64,000 nt of DNA from a virus, in IMG/VR virus record IMGVR_UViG_3300050821_001428, positions 80,268 through 144,267 of that record; one strand, given 5' to 3'. The position numbers and the translations under genes are program-made. Below, piece after piece: positions 41,993 to 50,484 of this stretch (position 1 is the stretch's first letter; each line of letters starts with the position of its first letter). A model generated the notes under the pieces. The model was not told the origin of the DNA. It worked only from the letters and a program-made list of their open reading frames with translations, and did no database searches.

Positions 41993-44920
41993 AGATTCTC
42001 CTAAATGATTATGATTGTGATTGCGTTGTGCAGTTGCCATTAGACGTTGTGCAGTCAGCATTGCTGAGGTAATAGGCGTTCTCTGATCATTCAGAATAAC
42101 CTGATTACTTGGTTGATTGGTTACAATAGTATTAGGCTGCAAAACAGGGTTTTCAACCTTGTTAATTCTTGCAGCGGTCTTTTCTGTTACTAATGGAGTC
42201 CAACTCATTCTATTATTTACATTGGCGGTGGGTTGCTGTTTATTAGGCATTTGTCCGATTGGTGCCTGAGTTTGTGGACCAGCAGCAGTTTCTTCTTGAG
42301 TCTTCATCTCGTCACGAATTTGTTGTGCCTTTTGTAGATCGGGGTTGTCAAAATCCTTAGGACTTTGGACAAACCCACACACATCACAAGTTTCACCTTC
42401 CATTTGCGCCCCACAATTATGCACTAAAGCGCCCTCTACAACATATGTATGATCTACATCAACCTCTAGATTGTAAACATATCCATCATATGGTATTTCT
42501 TGAATCGAAGAAATCTTAGAAAGATTATATCCGCCAAATGCCCATTTGTTTTTGCCATACTTGGTTGAATAATCACAATTTGGATTAACTTTATAAGCAT
42601 TTTCTACCTGATACGTTATCTTTTTATTCAATGGGTATGTGGTAGTAATTGAAGGCTTATAACAATTAATACGATTACCATACTCTGCCACTTGTAGAGC
42701 TAATGTTCTTGATGTCTGCTTAAGGTTACCCTTTTTATCATGGCCATCTCCATTTAATACTCCTTCAATAATATATTGAATTTTATTATCAGGTAAGAGC
42801 ATTAATTCAGCCGGTATGATCTTATTATGAGAATGTTTACCAATCCAAGCAGGGAACCACCTAGCCAACACAGTGCTACCTACTACTACCCATATACTAT
42901 TAGGCTTATTAGGAACGGTGTAGAGCGTAGGATGATATCCTAATTCAGTAAATATCCTTATTAGACGATCTTGATATTCTGTTTCCTTACGATGTAAAGC
43001 GAAATTAATCTCTCGTTTATTATTGCTACCCTCGGCTATATACATACCAATAGCCCATAAGAAATCTGGAGTTAATTCAAACTCGGTTGGTCCTAAAGTA
43101 CGAGATCCAGATTTAATACCGATTTTACCTCGATAAATTTGACTTGCTATATGGCGCGAAACACCCGTAAGTTCCCCGATACGTTTCCATCCCAAATGAT
43201 CTACCTCACGCAACATCTTAATTTGAGGCTTGATATCAGAATAATCTACATATTCGTTACCCCTAAATTGCTCCGGTACAGATACAGTTGTGATATCACG
43301 AACAATGCTAGGACCAACATGCACCAAATAATTCTGATTTGTTAAAGACGATGCAGACTGGAAATGTAAATGATGATTTTCTTCAAATGACTGTGATTTG
43401 TCGCAGACGCCGGGGGCGCACTTTTGATGATGATCACCTGTTTGAGCAAGAGTATAAAATGGGTGATCAGGAGTAGCAATAACAGGTTGAGTAAATAAGC
43501 CAGAATCAATTTTGATGGCATTACCCGTAAATTTATTCTCCATCACATTGAGGACGGGATGGAAATGACCATCTCCGGTTAATACCTTGGTACCCATCTT
43601 AATCATCTCAATAGGTTCATACCCATTTTCAGTGCGTACCAATGTACCGGGTGCAAAGCAAATAGGACAGATATGTTCATCTCTCAATGTGTCGATATCG
43701 TCTGGGGCATGTACCTTCATTGACTGTGGAAGCTCGTTTTCGGAAGTATGTACGTGTGACCAACGAGGGTCATTCTGAGTGACTTGATTAGGAATCGCTT
43801 CAGGACCACCATGTAGTTCCTGATCGTAGATACCACCGGGAGGGGTTGGACGTGCAGGAGATGGAGAACCAATCGGTAATCCATTTTCATCTACTTCTTC
43901 ATTCTGCTTCATGAAGTATGGTAGCTGAACGCCCTGTTCGTCCAAATGAGGAACACCTTGATTATACTGGCCATAACTCGGATCTTCAAACTCCTGATAT
44001 GTCCCGTCAATACCTTGTGTATGTGGGGCAAATTTGTCACGGTCGTCAGGATGTATGATCCCTGGACCATTCGGATCATATTGACCCTCAGCTACAGGAT
44101 TATAATAGTTATTATCCCATCTACCACCATCTCGACCCGAAGCAATAATTTCCTTAGTTAAAGCTGTCTCGTCTGCTGGATTAAAGACACCGGAGATTTC
44201 AAAAAATTGAACACCACCAACATTTTCATAACTCTTCTTTTTGATCTTCTGACCAGAAGCGGTCTTATAATCATGTTCATGACCCTTAAGCTTCACATGT
44301 GAGCAGAATTCAGCAGCAGTATGCGCTTTATTGCCACAATGTGAACATGTAGAGAATTCACAATTACAACCCATAGAGAAACCGTCAATATGACCTAGCT
44401 TTACTGCATTAGCAAACTTAGGATAGCTCTTGGCATCAATCTCTAGCAGTAATTCAATCTCACAAGCAGGTAGATGTGAAGAATCTACTTCTCTAGATGA
44501 CCAATATGGATCAAGGTCGGCCGTTTTAGCATCTAAGACACGGAACTTAGAATCAACAATCATACCTCTAGTCTTCTTTGGATCACCGTTATTGTGATCG
44601 ACAAAGATAGGCTTATTCATAAAGGTAGCAAAGCCATACTTCTGATTACCGTTAGAAGCTTCTAGTGTGAAACCGTCTGTCGAATGGTGCTTTGCTAGAA
44701 TGTCAGGAGATCCAGCTAACTCTACCGTAGGCCAGCCGTCATGATTCTGATTTATGCGCGAACTGATAGAACGGATTCTTACATACAGAAAATCATCGTC
44801 TGTACGGAAGTCGTTATATTCCGACATCTTATTTAGGGAAGCGGTGTAGATGCGATCCTTAGATCCCTTGAGGTCTAAAACGTCGGCAATCTCGGCTGAT
44901 GCATATTTGGTCAGGCTCAT
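40952..44920 (-). CDS. Capsid maturation protease plus scaffold, interrupted by an intein
   Basis: The 1322-codon gene has four parts. Residues 1-260 match the capsid maturation protease pattern of actinobacterial phages: IRSISSRINQNHDGWP, then MNKPIFVDHNNGDPKKTRGM, then GHIDGFSMGCNCEFSTCSHC and FFEISGVFNPADETA. Residues 260-420 are a flexible Pro/Gly/Asn-rich linker. Residues 421-835 are an intein. Residues 836-1322 carry the rest of a zinc ribbon and an acidic Thr/Asp/Ala-rich scaffold-like C-terminus. Splicing would join CPI to CGAQ, restoring CPIC-CDVC. An internal start at codon 977 can make the scaffold alone. The protease fold is known; the gene plan is inferred. Confidence 0.82.
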   Translation of the reverse strand: MSLTKYASAEIADVLDLKGSKDRIYTASLNKMSEYNDFRTDDDFLYVRIRSISSRINQNHDGWPTVELAGSPDILAKHHSTDGFTLEASNGNQKYGFATFMNKPIFVDHNNGDPKKTRGMIVDSKFRVLDAKTADLDPYWSSREVDSSHLPACEIELLLEIDAKSYPKFANAVKLGHIDGFSMGCNCEFSTCSHCGNKAHTAAEFCSHVKLKGHEHDYKTASGQKIKKKSYENVGGVQFFEISGVFNPADETALTKEIIASGRDGGRWDNNYYNPVAEGQYDPNGPGIIHPDDRDKFAPHTQGIDGTYQEFEDPSYGQYNQGVPHLDEQGVQLPYFMKQNEEVDENGLPIGSPSPARPTPPGGIYDQELHGGPEAIPNQVTQNDPRWSHVHTSENELPQSMKVHAPDDIDTLRDEHICPICFAPGTLVRTENGYEPIEMIKMGTKVLTGDGHFHPVLNVMENKFTGNAIKIDSGLFTQPVIATPDHPFYTLAQTGDHHQKCAPGVCDKSQSFEENHHLHFQSASSLTNQNYLVHVGPSIVRDITTVSVPEQFRGNEYVDYSDIKPQIKMLREVDHLGWKRIGELTGVSRHIASQIYRGKIGIKSGSRTLGPTEFELTPDFLWAIGMYIAEGSNNKREINFALHRKETEYQDRLIRIFTELGYHPTLYTVPNKPNSIWVVVGSTVLARWFPAWIGKHSHNKIIPAELMLLPDNKIQYIIEGVLNGDGHDKKGNLKQTSRTLALQVAEYGNRINCYKPSITTTYPLNKKITYQVENAYKVNPNCDYSTKYGKNKWAFGGYNLSKISSIQEIPYDGYVYNLEVDVDHTYVVEGALVHNCGAQMEGETCDVCGFVQSPKDFDNPDLQKAQQIRDEMKTQEETAAGPQTQAPIGQMPNKQQPTANVNNRMSWTPLVTEKTAARINKVENPVLQPNTIVTNQPSNQVILNDQRTPITSAMLTAQRLMATAQRNHNHNHLGESMSNTKIADGATPPDGTSAKERIDVVGVGGFDEASNEAASTAQKQIDVTGIGGTGVEGVEPDKTETLTTADPKSDDSGFNTDKTTEDSGPTKTFGDSDGTAKGITDPVTSDPFPATEDGVKAANAYYAAVKQAQDAYAQARYSYDDNTLEQNEQQGNKPVAQGGSAVQGVQPTDSVATDSYKRVNLLEHQTTPANNSGPTTTWSGTDGNGVLKQQDPTTKDKMEFGGVPTPDVKLHTGSVRISSIKLAELEIELGLSPVDAKFNRIATLDNTDETVVLAQIESLSKVKTAGLAKIAQHRTAGLTKVPSMFGKFSSAPNGFTRVANDHTAASNAPMDDYVLDSAIFGR
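42416..43660 (-). mobile_element. Intein with LAGLIDADG homing endonuclease (415 residues)
   Basis: Residue 421 is Cys1 in CFAPGTLVRTENGYEPIE (block A). Block B-like IATPDHPFYT lies near 481. Two LAGLIDADG motifs follow: LWAIGMYIAEGS (Glu 630) and IIEGVLNGDGH (Asp 725). The end is YNLEVDVDHTYVVEGALVHN with His 834, Asn 835 and a following Cys +1 (836). All catalytic splicing positions are present, so protein splicing should be active. Between the splicing and endonuclease parts is an HTH-like segment (RIGELTGVSRHIASQIYRG). The element is encoded in frame and needs no nucleotide excision. Confidence 0.9.
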
Positions 44921-44987
44921 TTATCTATTACCTTTACTACGAATGCATTGTTTTAAAGCCATATCGTATATTAATATGAAGGAAATC

Positions 44988-45170
44988 CTAGTTATCTTCT
45001 AAAAGATTAACTAGGACTGCCTCCTGATCATAAGTTATGCTTTTGAGTAAGGAAATAGCAGAACGCTCTTGACGTTCGTCAAGGCCCATAGCCTCGATCG
45101 CGCCAGCTAACCGACCGCGCAAGCGATTCATGCTATTATGTATCTCCTGCTCAAGCTCTTCGGAAGGCAT
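44988..45170 (-). CDS. Small helical protein, 60 residues
   Basis: The frame has a good ribosome site (GAGGG, about four bases before ATG) and follows the upstream gene by ten bases. The product is a charged amphipathic helix pair (EELEQEIHNSMNRLRGRLAG, ERQERSAISLLKSITYDQEA). It is placed between capsid genes and could be an assembly cofactor. Function is unknown. Confidence 0.7.
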   Translation of the reverse strand: MPSEELEQEIHNSMNRLRGRLAGAIEAMGLDERQERSAISLLKSITYDQEAVLVNLLEDN

Positions 45171-45180
45171 ATTACCCTCT

Positions 45181-46071
45181 TTAGTGCATTGAAATTACAG
45201 CACGCGCTATGCGCTCACCGGCTGGGTCAATAGCTTCTTCAAGCTGTGCTACTCGATATCCGCCACCAAGCTCGTTAGTTAAGGATACAAGCTCCGCATG
45301 AACATCACTAATTGGACGATTACCAATATGCTGTTCTGTAGGAATAGAAGCAACCTTACCTGCGACATGCTTCCATGGATGATTTTCACGTACATGGGAG
45401 AATGCAGGCGCTCCAATTGGAGTGCCGCCAGGAGGAACCTCGCCAGGCTTCAAAGCCTTTTCGTGGATAATGTGCTGATCGCCAGGGGCACCATGAGCGG
45501 AGCCACCATCTGGGCCAGCCGATCCACCAATGCCAGGAGGCGGTGGTGGAACGTTATCAGGACCACCGGGACCGAGAGGGGGCATACCGCCACTCGGGTC
45601 AGATGGGTCACCGCCAAGAGCATCTGATGGATTAGGAATACCAAGACCCTGGAAGAGAGCATCAAGCATTTGAATAATCTGCTCTTCCTTACCGCCCTTG
45701 CCATCCTTACCCTTAGATTTGTCACCCTCAGAGTCTCCTTCGGATGGAGGACCTTCTAGACCTTCTGTATCCTCAGGGCTTTCGCCCTCTGGGGATGGTG
45801 GACCTTCGGACTCGGGAGCAGTGTCATTTGGACCTTCGCTCTTTGGACCTGGGGCTTCTTCGGCTTGATCAGCAGGACCACCAAACGGTGAATCTGCATT
45901 AACTACTATTGCAGCTACCCAACGCCCCTCAAGCTGCTCAAGCGCATATGCAGCACCATTGGCAATCTTAGGACCAAACTTCTTGTTCTGGCGTAGTCCG
46001 GCCTCTGCTGCCTCGCGGGTAAATTCGCTGACTAGTGGACCTGGGACAAATTCTACGGAGTTTCCTGACAT
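45181..46071 (-). CDS. Head-region protein with long Pro/Gly/Glu-rich disordered segment
   Basis: The 296-residue protein has a folded start (FTREAAEAGLRQNKKFGPKI, LEQLEGRWVAAIVVNADSPF). A disordered stretch of about 130 residues rich in Pro, Gly, Glu, Asp and Ser follows (residues 65-200), then a C-terminal folded part (HVRENHPWKHVAGKVASIPT, ELGGGYRVAQLEEAID). The disordered region suggests a linker or scaffold role. It belongs to the capsid operon. No family is recognised. Confidence 0.66.
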   Translation of the reverse strand: MSGNSVEFVPGPLVSEFTREAAEAGLRQNKKFGPKIANGAAYALEQLEGRWVAAIVVNADSPFGGPADQAEEAPGPKSEGPNDTAPESEGPPSPEGESPEDTEGLEGPPSEGDSEGDKSKGKDGKGGKEEQIIQMLDALFQGLGIPNPSDALGGDPSDPSGGMPPLGPGGPDNVPPPPPGIGGSAGPDGGSAHGAPGDQHIIHEKALKPGEVPPGGTPIGAPAFSHVRENHPWKHVAGKVASIPTEQHIGNRPISDVHAELVSLTNELGGGYRVAQLEEAIDPAGERIARAVISMH

Positions 46072-46097
46072 ATCAAATCTTATCCTATTGTAAATCG

Positions 46098-46361
46098 TTA
46101 TTTATTAGTCTTAGGCGAGAAAGGATTATAACTTCCGGGTAAATTCACTACCACCGGGCCAACTTCGCCATAGTTTCCATAGCGATTGTTATCTTCGTCC
46201 TTACTTAAACCTTGACGCTCTTCAGTTAGGGTAAAATGGCGTGGTTGCGCATAGCTCTGATTACCACTACATAATCCACATTCGGGTGCTGGACCACCAT
46301 CACGGCCACAAATCGAACATTCTATATTAGAAGGTTCATTTGACTTGACTTGATCAGACAT
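46098..46361 (-). CDS. Small zinc-ribbon protein
   Basis: The 87-residue protein holds one four-Cys zinc ribbon (CSICGRDGGPAPECGLC at residues 15-31) and a disordered polar remainder ending in Pro/Asn/Lys. It lies between the giant multi-ribbon gene and the Pro/Gly-rich gene, so it joins a run of zinc-binding proteins in the head operon. Its role is unknown. Confidence 0.68.
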   Translation of the reverse strand: MSDQVKSNEPSNIECSICGRDGGPAPECGLCSGNQSYAQPRHFTLTEERQGLSKDEDNNRYGNYGEVGPVVVNLPGSYNPFSPKTNK

Positions 46362-46411
46362 ACTTTACTTTCCTTTTGATTGGGGTTTACTCGTTAATAT
46401 ACGGGAAAAGC

Positions 46412-49400
46412 CTAAAGGCCAAGAACAAGGTGTGAGTCAGGTACGTCCATCCCATTACCCTTGCGACGAGAGATATATTCTTCGTCCACGCGGTAATGAG
46501 TGTTATTCAGATCCAGTTGATCAAAATTACGTGCATGACCATGTTCATCAATCAGTGCCCGCTTCTCAGATTGACTGAAATTCTTACCGGCATTATGTTC
46601 CATCATTCCGCGTATAGATTGATTAGTTTCTAATCTTTCACGAATCTCAGCTAAACGTGGATCACGGGTTGCGATCTCTCTGATATTTCTAGAAGCACCA
46701 GAAGTATCTCGCGCTTCACGATGTGCGGCCATCTCAGCGGCGAAACTATCGTCGTCGCCATTCATTAACCAATCTAATTGTGAATTACCCTGATGTGAAC
46801 CATAGTCATTATCTTTGGTTTCCCATACAGCCGAGCATCGATAACACTCATGCATAGTCGTCGTAGGTGATGACATAAAATCGTTAGTATCATCACTGCC
46901 GCACTTATGACATGAACCATCATTGTTGTGAGCCGACGTTACACTATCATTAGGATACATATTTGTAGCCTCATCGGTGGTCGGTTCTGGGATTACATTG
47001 GCATTATCTAATGAGTGATTACCATGAGGTATCTCGTTATTGAAAGCTGCGCTGTTGGTAGCCGGTTCAAATGAATACTTACCGTTTTGTAGATCGCCTG
47101 GGCTAATTCTGAAATCAGCACTTGTACCGGCTAACTGGAGTTGTAACTCTCCGGGCTTCTTAGCAACTACTGTAACCTCATCTGGGACAGGTACGCCAGC
47201 GGTATATAATGAATACTGATCGCCCTCTTGAATTGGATGACCATTTGTATCTACCCAAGTACGCTGAGGATCTAGTGCCGGATTAGTTAGTGCTACCAAC
47301 CTCATTTGGCTTTGGCGGGCATTCTTTTCATGTAGCGGGAAATCGCGCTGACAACTATGACAATGACCATGCTTATGATCATCCTCGCCATCTCCACCAT
47401 CTAGGATTGAAGTAGTTGCCGAATCACAATAAGGGCAGCGATTAACAAGATTATTAGCATCGCCTGTATTAGCAATAACACCAGTATTAGATGGTAATTG
47501 TTTAATGTAACTCAATGTATATTGTGGGCCATAATGGGTCAACATATCATCAATCTGATGCTGTACCGCCATCGGTAGGTTACGACGTAGGTCAGCAATT
47601 GACCTTAATACACTCATGTCACTGAAAGCCGACATTGGTTGCATTGGCTGTCCGCCACCACCACCGGGTTGTGAGGGGTCTATAACAGGCATCGCACCAG
47701 GAGCCGATGGCATAGCACCAGGCGGCGCAGGTTGGGATTGACCAGGATCAATAAGCGGTGCAGTTGGCTGAGGATTCTGTTGAATTTCATTCATTAACCA
47801 GCCAAAGTTTTCAGGATGTTGATAAAGTTGCTGAATTAGTCCTTGTTGGCCATTTTGAGTTAGATACTGCGAAGCAGCTTCGAACTGCTCGGGGGTCTGT
47901 GGACCTTGATGACTTGCAGTAATCTGCTGTGGCATTGGCATCTGATTAGTAGGGAATCCTGCGCCTGCTGCTGGGAAACCACATTGTGGACATGTACCAT
48001 CGCCGTTAATAGTGCCTCCGCAATTAGGGCATGACTGTGGCTTGGCAAGTGATGGGTGTATATCGGAACCGGGCATAGCGCCTTGGCCTAGATTAGACGC
48101 AGGGGTTGGCACCGGGGCTAGAGGTACAGTCGCTAAACGAGACTGTGTTCGCTGATCTTTTCCCTTACCGTGCTGTTGAATAATAATTTCCATCATCTTT
48201 GGGCCATCCGGGTGTTCATTATTACGGTAGCCAGGATTTTCAGATTCTAATCTTTTATCTAGATCCTGAAGAATTGGATCATCGTCACCCGTAATACCAT
48301 TAGTGATATAATGAAGTAATAATGGCAGTACCCCTTGCATATGTTGAATAGCGGGTGAGTTAGGACCGAATCCATAACCCGGTGTTGCATCTCTTACGCC
48401 ATCCTCACCCGAAGCGCCAGAATCTTCATTATTTGGATTTTCGTGGTTAGATGGCGACTTATCACCATCATTAAATTCTTTCTGATCTTGCTCTTCCGGA
48501 TCATCGTGCTGTTCATCTACCGACTTGACTGAACCCGGGGTTTCTAGATCGGCTGTCTTTGCGGCTAATAATGCTGGAATATCGGCAGAATCAAATGAAC
48601 CAATGAGTTGATTGACAGGAGTCTGAGTTGGGAACATGCCACCGCCGGTTGCTCCACCACCCCCATTACCCCCAAACATGTTTGACGCCGCGTCTTGCGC
48701 TACGCCCTTTGCTGCACCACCGACTGCATGATTCATAAGAGTAGACGCAGCGCCACCAAGTAGAGAACCGTCAACAACACCGGCAGCCGCGTCAGCAGCA
48801 GGATTAAGTCCTAACTCACCAATAGCTAGTCCATTGGTGCCTAGTGCAAGAGCACCTTTGCCAATATCCTGAAGGATTCCTCCTAGACCAGCTACATGTT
48901 CATCGCTCCATAAAAGAGCATAAGGTTCTGTATTCAACGTTTCTCTACTATGAGTAGTGGTGTAATTATTCATATTTGTCGTTATATTAAATGTTTGATA
49001 TAATCCACCTGCATGCATCGGGCCTAAATTATTACGATCAATTTGATGTGTCACATCATCGGGTGAAATATTCTTAATACCCATTACGCCGTCATCACCT
49101 AGATTTGGTGCATATACAACACCCTTACCCCGACATGCTGGGCAACCTTGTCCAAAACACCCCGGACAGGTCATCTCGCCGGACGGACGCTGCCATTTAT
49201 AGTACATATCGGCGGGACCTTCTGGCAAACGCTCTTCGGCCTGTTTAACATGTGAATGTGTATATCCATCATATCCGTGAGTATCCGCATGAGGGCTTGG
49301 TTCACCATCTTGGCCTACAATAGTTCCTTCTGATAATGGGAATCCCGCTTGCCCTCTAGCTAGATCAGGATTATTACCTTGATTTGGAGCCATTGTTCCA

Positions 49401-49759
49401 GGCTCGCGTCTAATAGGAATACCAAATTGATCAATTTCCTGAGTATCCAGACCCGGAGCTTCGATATTACTTGTATATCCCAATCCCATTAGAGCAGCAA
49501 TAATAGAACCCTCACCTAGAGGATTACCACCCGTATCAGGTCCACCACCGGCCGGTGGCATATCCTTCATAATATTATCACCTGATAGATCATCGTGAAC
49601 AGGTGATGGTTGGGTACGGAAGAATCTCTTACCACCGCATTCCGAACAAGCCGATCCTGCGACATCACCAGCAGGGTCTAAGTCAAAATGTGCCGAACAA
49701 TCCCCACAAGTTACACCAATACCCGGGGACTGATTAAAAGCGTCAATACCATCAGGCAT
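46412..49759 (-). CDS. Giant head-region protein with about five zinc ribbons
   Basis: The 1115-residue protein has Cys pairs in order: CGDC/CSEC (near residues 18-41), CPGC/CPAC (DnaJ-like), CPNC/CPQC (near 575-590), CPYC/CHSC (near 775-800) and CHKC/CYRC (near 965-990). Between them are Gly/Pro/Gln/Met-rich disordered stretches and a Gly/Ala-rich middle (GSLLGGAASTLMNHAVGGAA). The C-terminus (about 1030-1115) is basic, polar and helical. It is the largest gene of the capsid operon. I do not recognise the family; a portal role is possible but nothing in the sequence supports it. Confidence 0.72.
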   Translation of the reverse strand: MPDGIDAFNQSPGIGVTCGDCSAHFDLDPAGDVAGSACSECGGKRFFRTQPSPVHDDLSGDNIMKDMPPAGGGPDTGGNPLGEGSIIAALMGLGYTSNIEAPGLDTQEIDQFGIPIRREPGTMAPNQGNNPDLARGQAGFPLSEGTIVGQDGEPSPHADTHGYDGYTHSHVKQAEERLPEGPADMYYKWQRPSGEMTCPGCFGQGCPACRGKGVVYAPNLGDDGVMGIKNISPDDVTHQIDRNNLGPMHAGGLYQTFNITTNMNNYTTTHSRETLNTEPYALLWSDEHVAGLGGILQDIGKGALALGTNGLAIGELGLNPAADAAAGVVDGSLLGGAASTLMNHAVGGAAKGVAQDAASNMFGGNGGGGATGGGMFPTQTPVNQLIGSFDSADIPALLAAKTADLETPGSVKSVDEQHDDPEEQDQKEFNDGDKSPSNHENPNNEDSGASGEDGVRDATPGYGFGPNSPAIQHMQGVLPLLLHYITNGITGDDDPILQDLDKRLESENPGYRNNEHPDGPKMMEIIIQQHGKGKDQRTQSRLATVPLAPVPTPASNLGQGAMPGSDIHPSLAKPQSCPNCGGTINGDGTCPQCGFPAAGAGFPTNQMPMPQQITASHQGPQTPEQFEAASQYLTQNGQQGLIQQLYQHPENFGWLMNEIQQNPQPTAPLIDPGQSQPAPPGAMPSAPGAMPVIDPSQPGGGGGQPMQPMSAFSDMSVLRSIADLRRNLPMAVQHQIDDMLTHYGPQYTLSYIKQLPSNTGVIANTGDANNLVNRCPYCDSATTSILDGGDGEDDHKHGHCHSCQRDFPLHEKNARQSQMRLVALTNPALDPQRTWVDTNGHPIQEGDQYSLYTAGVPVPDEVTVVAKKPGELQLQLAGTSADFRISPGDLQNGKYSFEPATNSAAFNNEIPHGNHSLDNANVIPEPTTDEATNMYPNDSVTSAHNNDGSCHKCGSDDTNDFMSSPTTTMHECYRCSAVWETKDNDYGSHQGNSQLDWLMNGDDDSFAAEMAAHREARDTSGASRNIREIATRDPRLAEIRERLETNQSIRGMMEHNAGKNFSQSEKRALIDEHGHARNFDQLDLNNTHYRVDEEYISRRKGNGMDVPDSHLVLGL

Positions 49760-50437
49760 TTATGCCGCCTGACGACCGTTACCGAATACTCTCATGTGGA
49801 AACGGAATACACCTTGTGTCGTTGATCCATTAGAGTAAAGGAAAGATACATAAGGAGCTATCGTTTCTTGATCAATCCCAGAATTGACTGTGTTAGCGAC
49901 TACTGCGAATGTATTAGCAAGATCCCAGTTCACTCCGTCAAAAGATTGCAAGATAGCTAGAGTACCGGCTTGGTCTGAGAAGATCGATCCTGTTAAGCGA
50001 CTAGCAACTCCTGTACAGATATAGTAATCCTGGGTCGCGCTTGTAACTGCGGCTCCAGTAGCCAACGTACCGGGCTGGCCAGAAACATAAGTAACGCCGG
50101 TAAAGGTTGTACTGGTAATACCTTGATATGCCAGAAGTGCTATGCCGGTAGATGTCGCTACGACCAAAAATCCGTCAGTATTAGCTGGGGTTAAACCTGA
50201 GCCTGAATTTTTTACATATTGCCAGACATTTTGTGTTGACGAGCTTAATAGGTTAATTGCCGATGTACTTGCAACATTCAGAGTTTGTGTGCCGGTGAAT
50301 GTAGTGACATTCACTCCATTAGACGCAGAAGCAACGGTTGTGCTTTGAACACCAGTGAGAAATTCTTGCTGATTCGCTATTAACAGCGGTTGGGCTGTAG
50401 GACTTTGGGCTGAATCATATGCGAAAGTTGTAGACAT
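49760..50437 (-). CDS. Beta-rich capsid-operon protein sharing a module with the gpJ-like wedge
   Basis: The 225-residue protein is Thr/Ser/Val/Gly-rich. Residues about 30-130 (NVTTFTGTQTLNVASTSAIN, then GIALLAYQGITSTTFTG) match, with conserved order, a C-terminal insertion in the baseplate J-like protein (STFTGSGVLNVASTTV, GIAVISYTGTTSTTFTG). The final part (IFSDQAGTLAILQSFDGVNW) resembles beta-sandwich domains of decoration or fibre proteins. It is the first gene of the capsid operon on this strand. A decoration or head-fibre role is inferred. Confidence 0.7.
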   Translation of the reverse strand: MSTTFAYDSAQSPTAQPLLIANQQEFLTGVQSTTVASASNGVNVTTFTGTQTLNVASTSAINLLSSSTQNVWQYVKNSGSGLTPANTDGFLVVATSTGIALLAYQGITSTTFTGVTYVSGQPGTLATGAAVTSATQDYYICTGVASRLTGSIFSDQAGTLAILQSFDGVNWDLANTFAVVANTVNSGIDQETIAPYVSFLYSNGSTTQGVFRFHMRVFGNGRQAA

Positions 50438-50484
50438 CCTATTGTTTATCTTTCTGGGAGAAGCTAAAAGTAATAGGTAGTATT

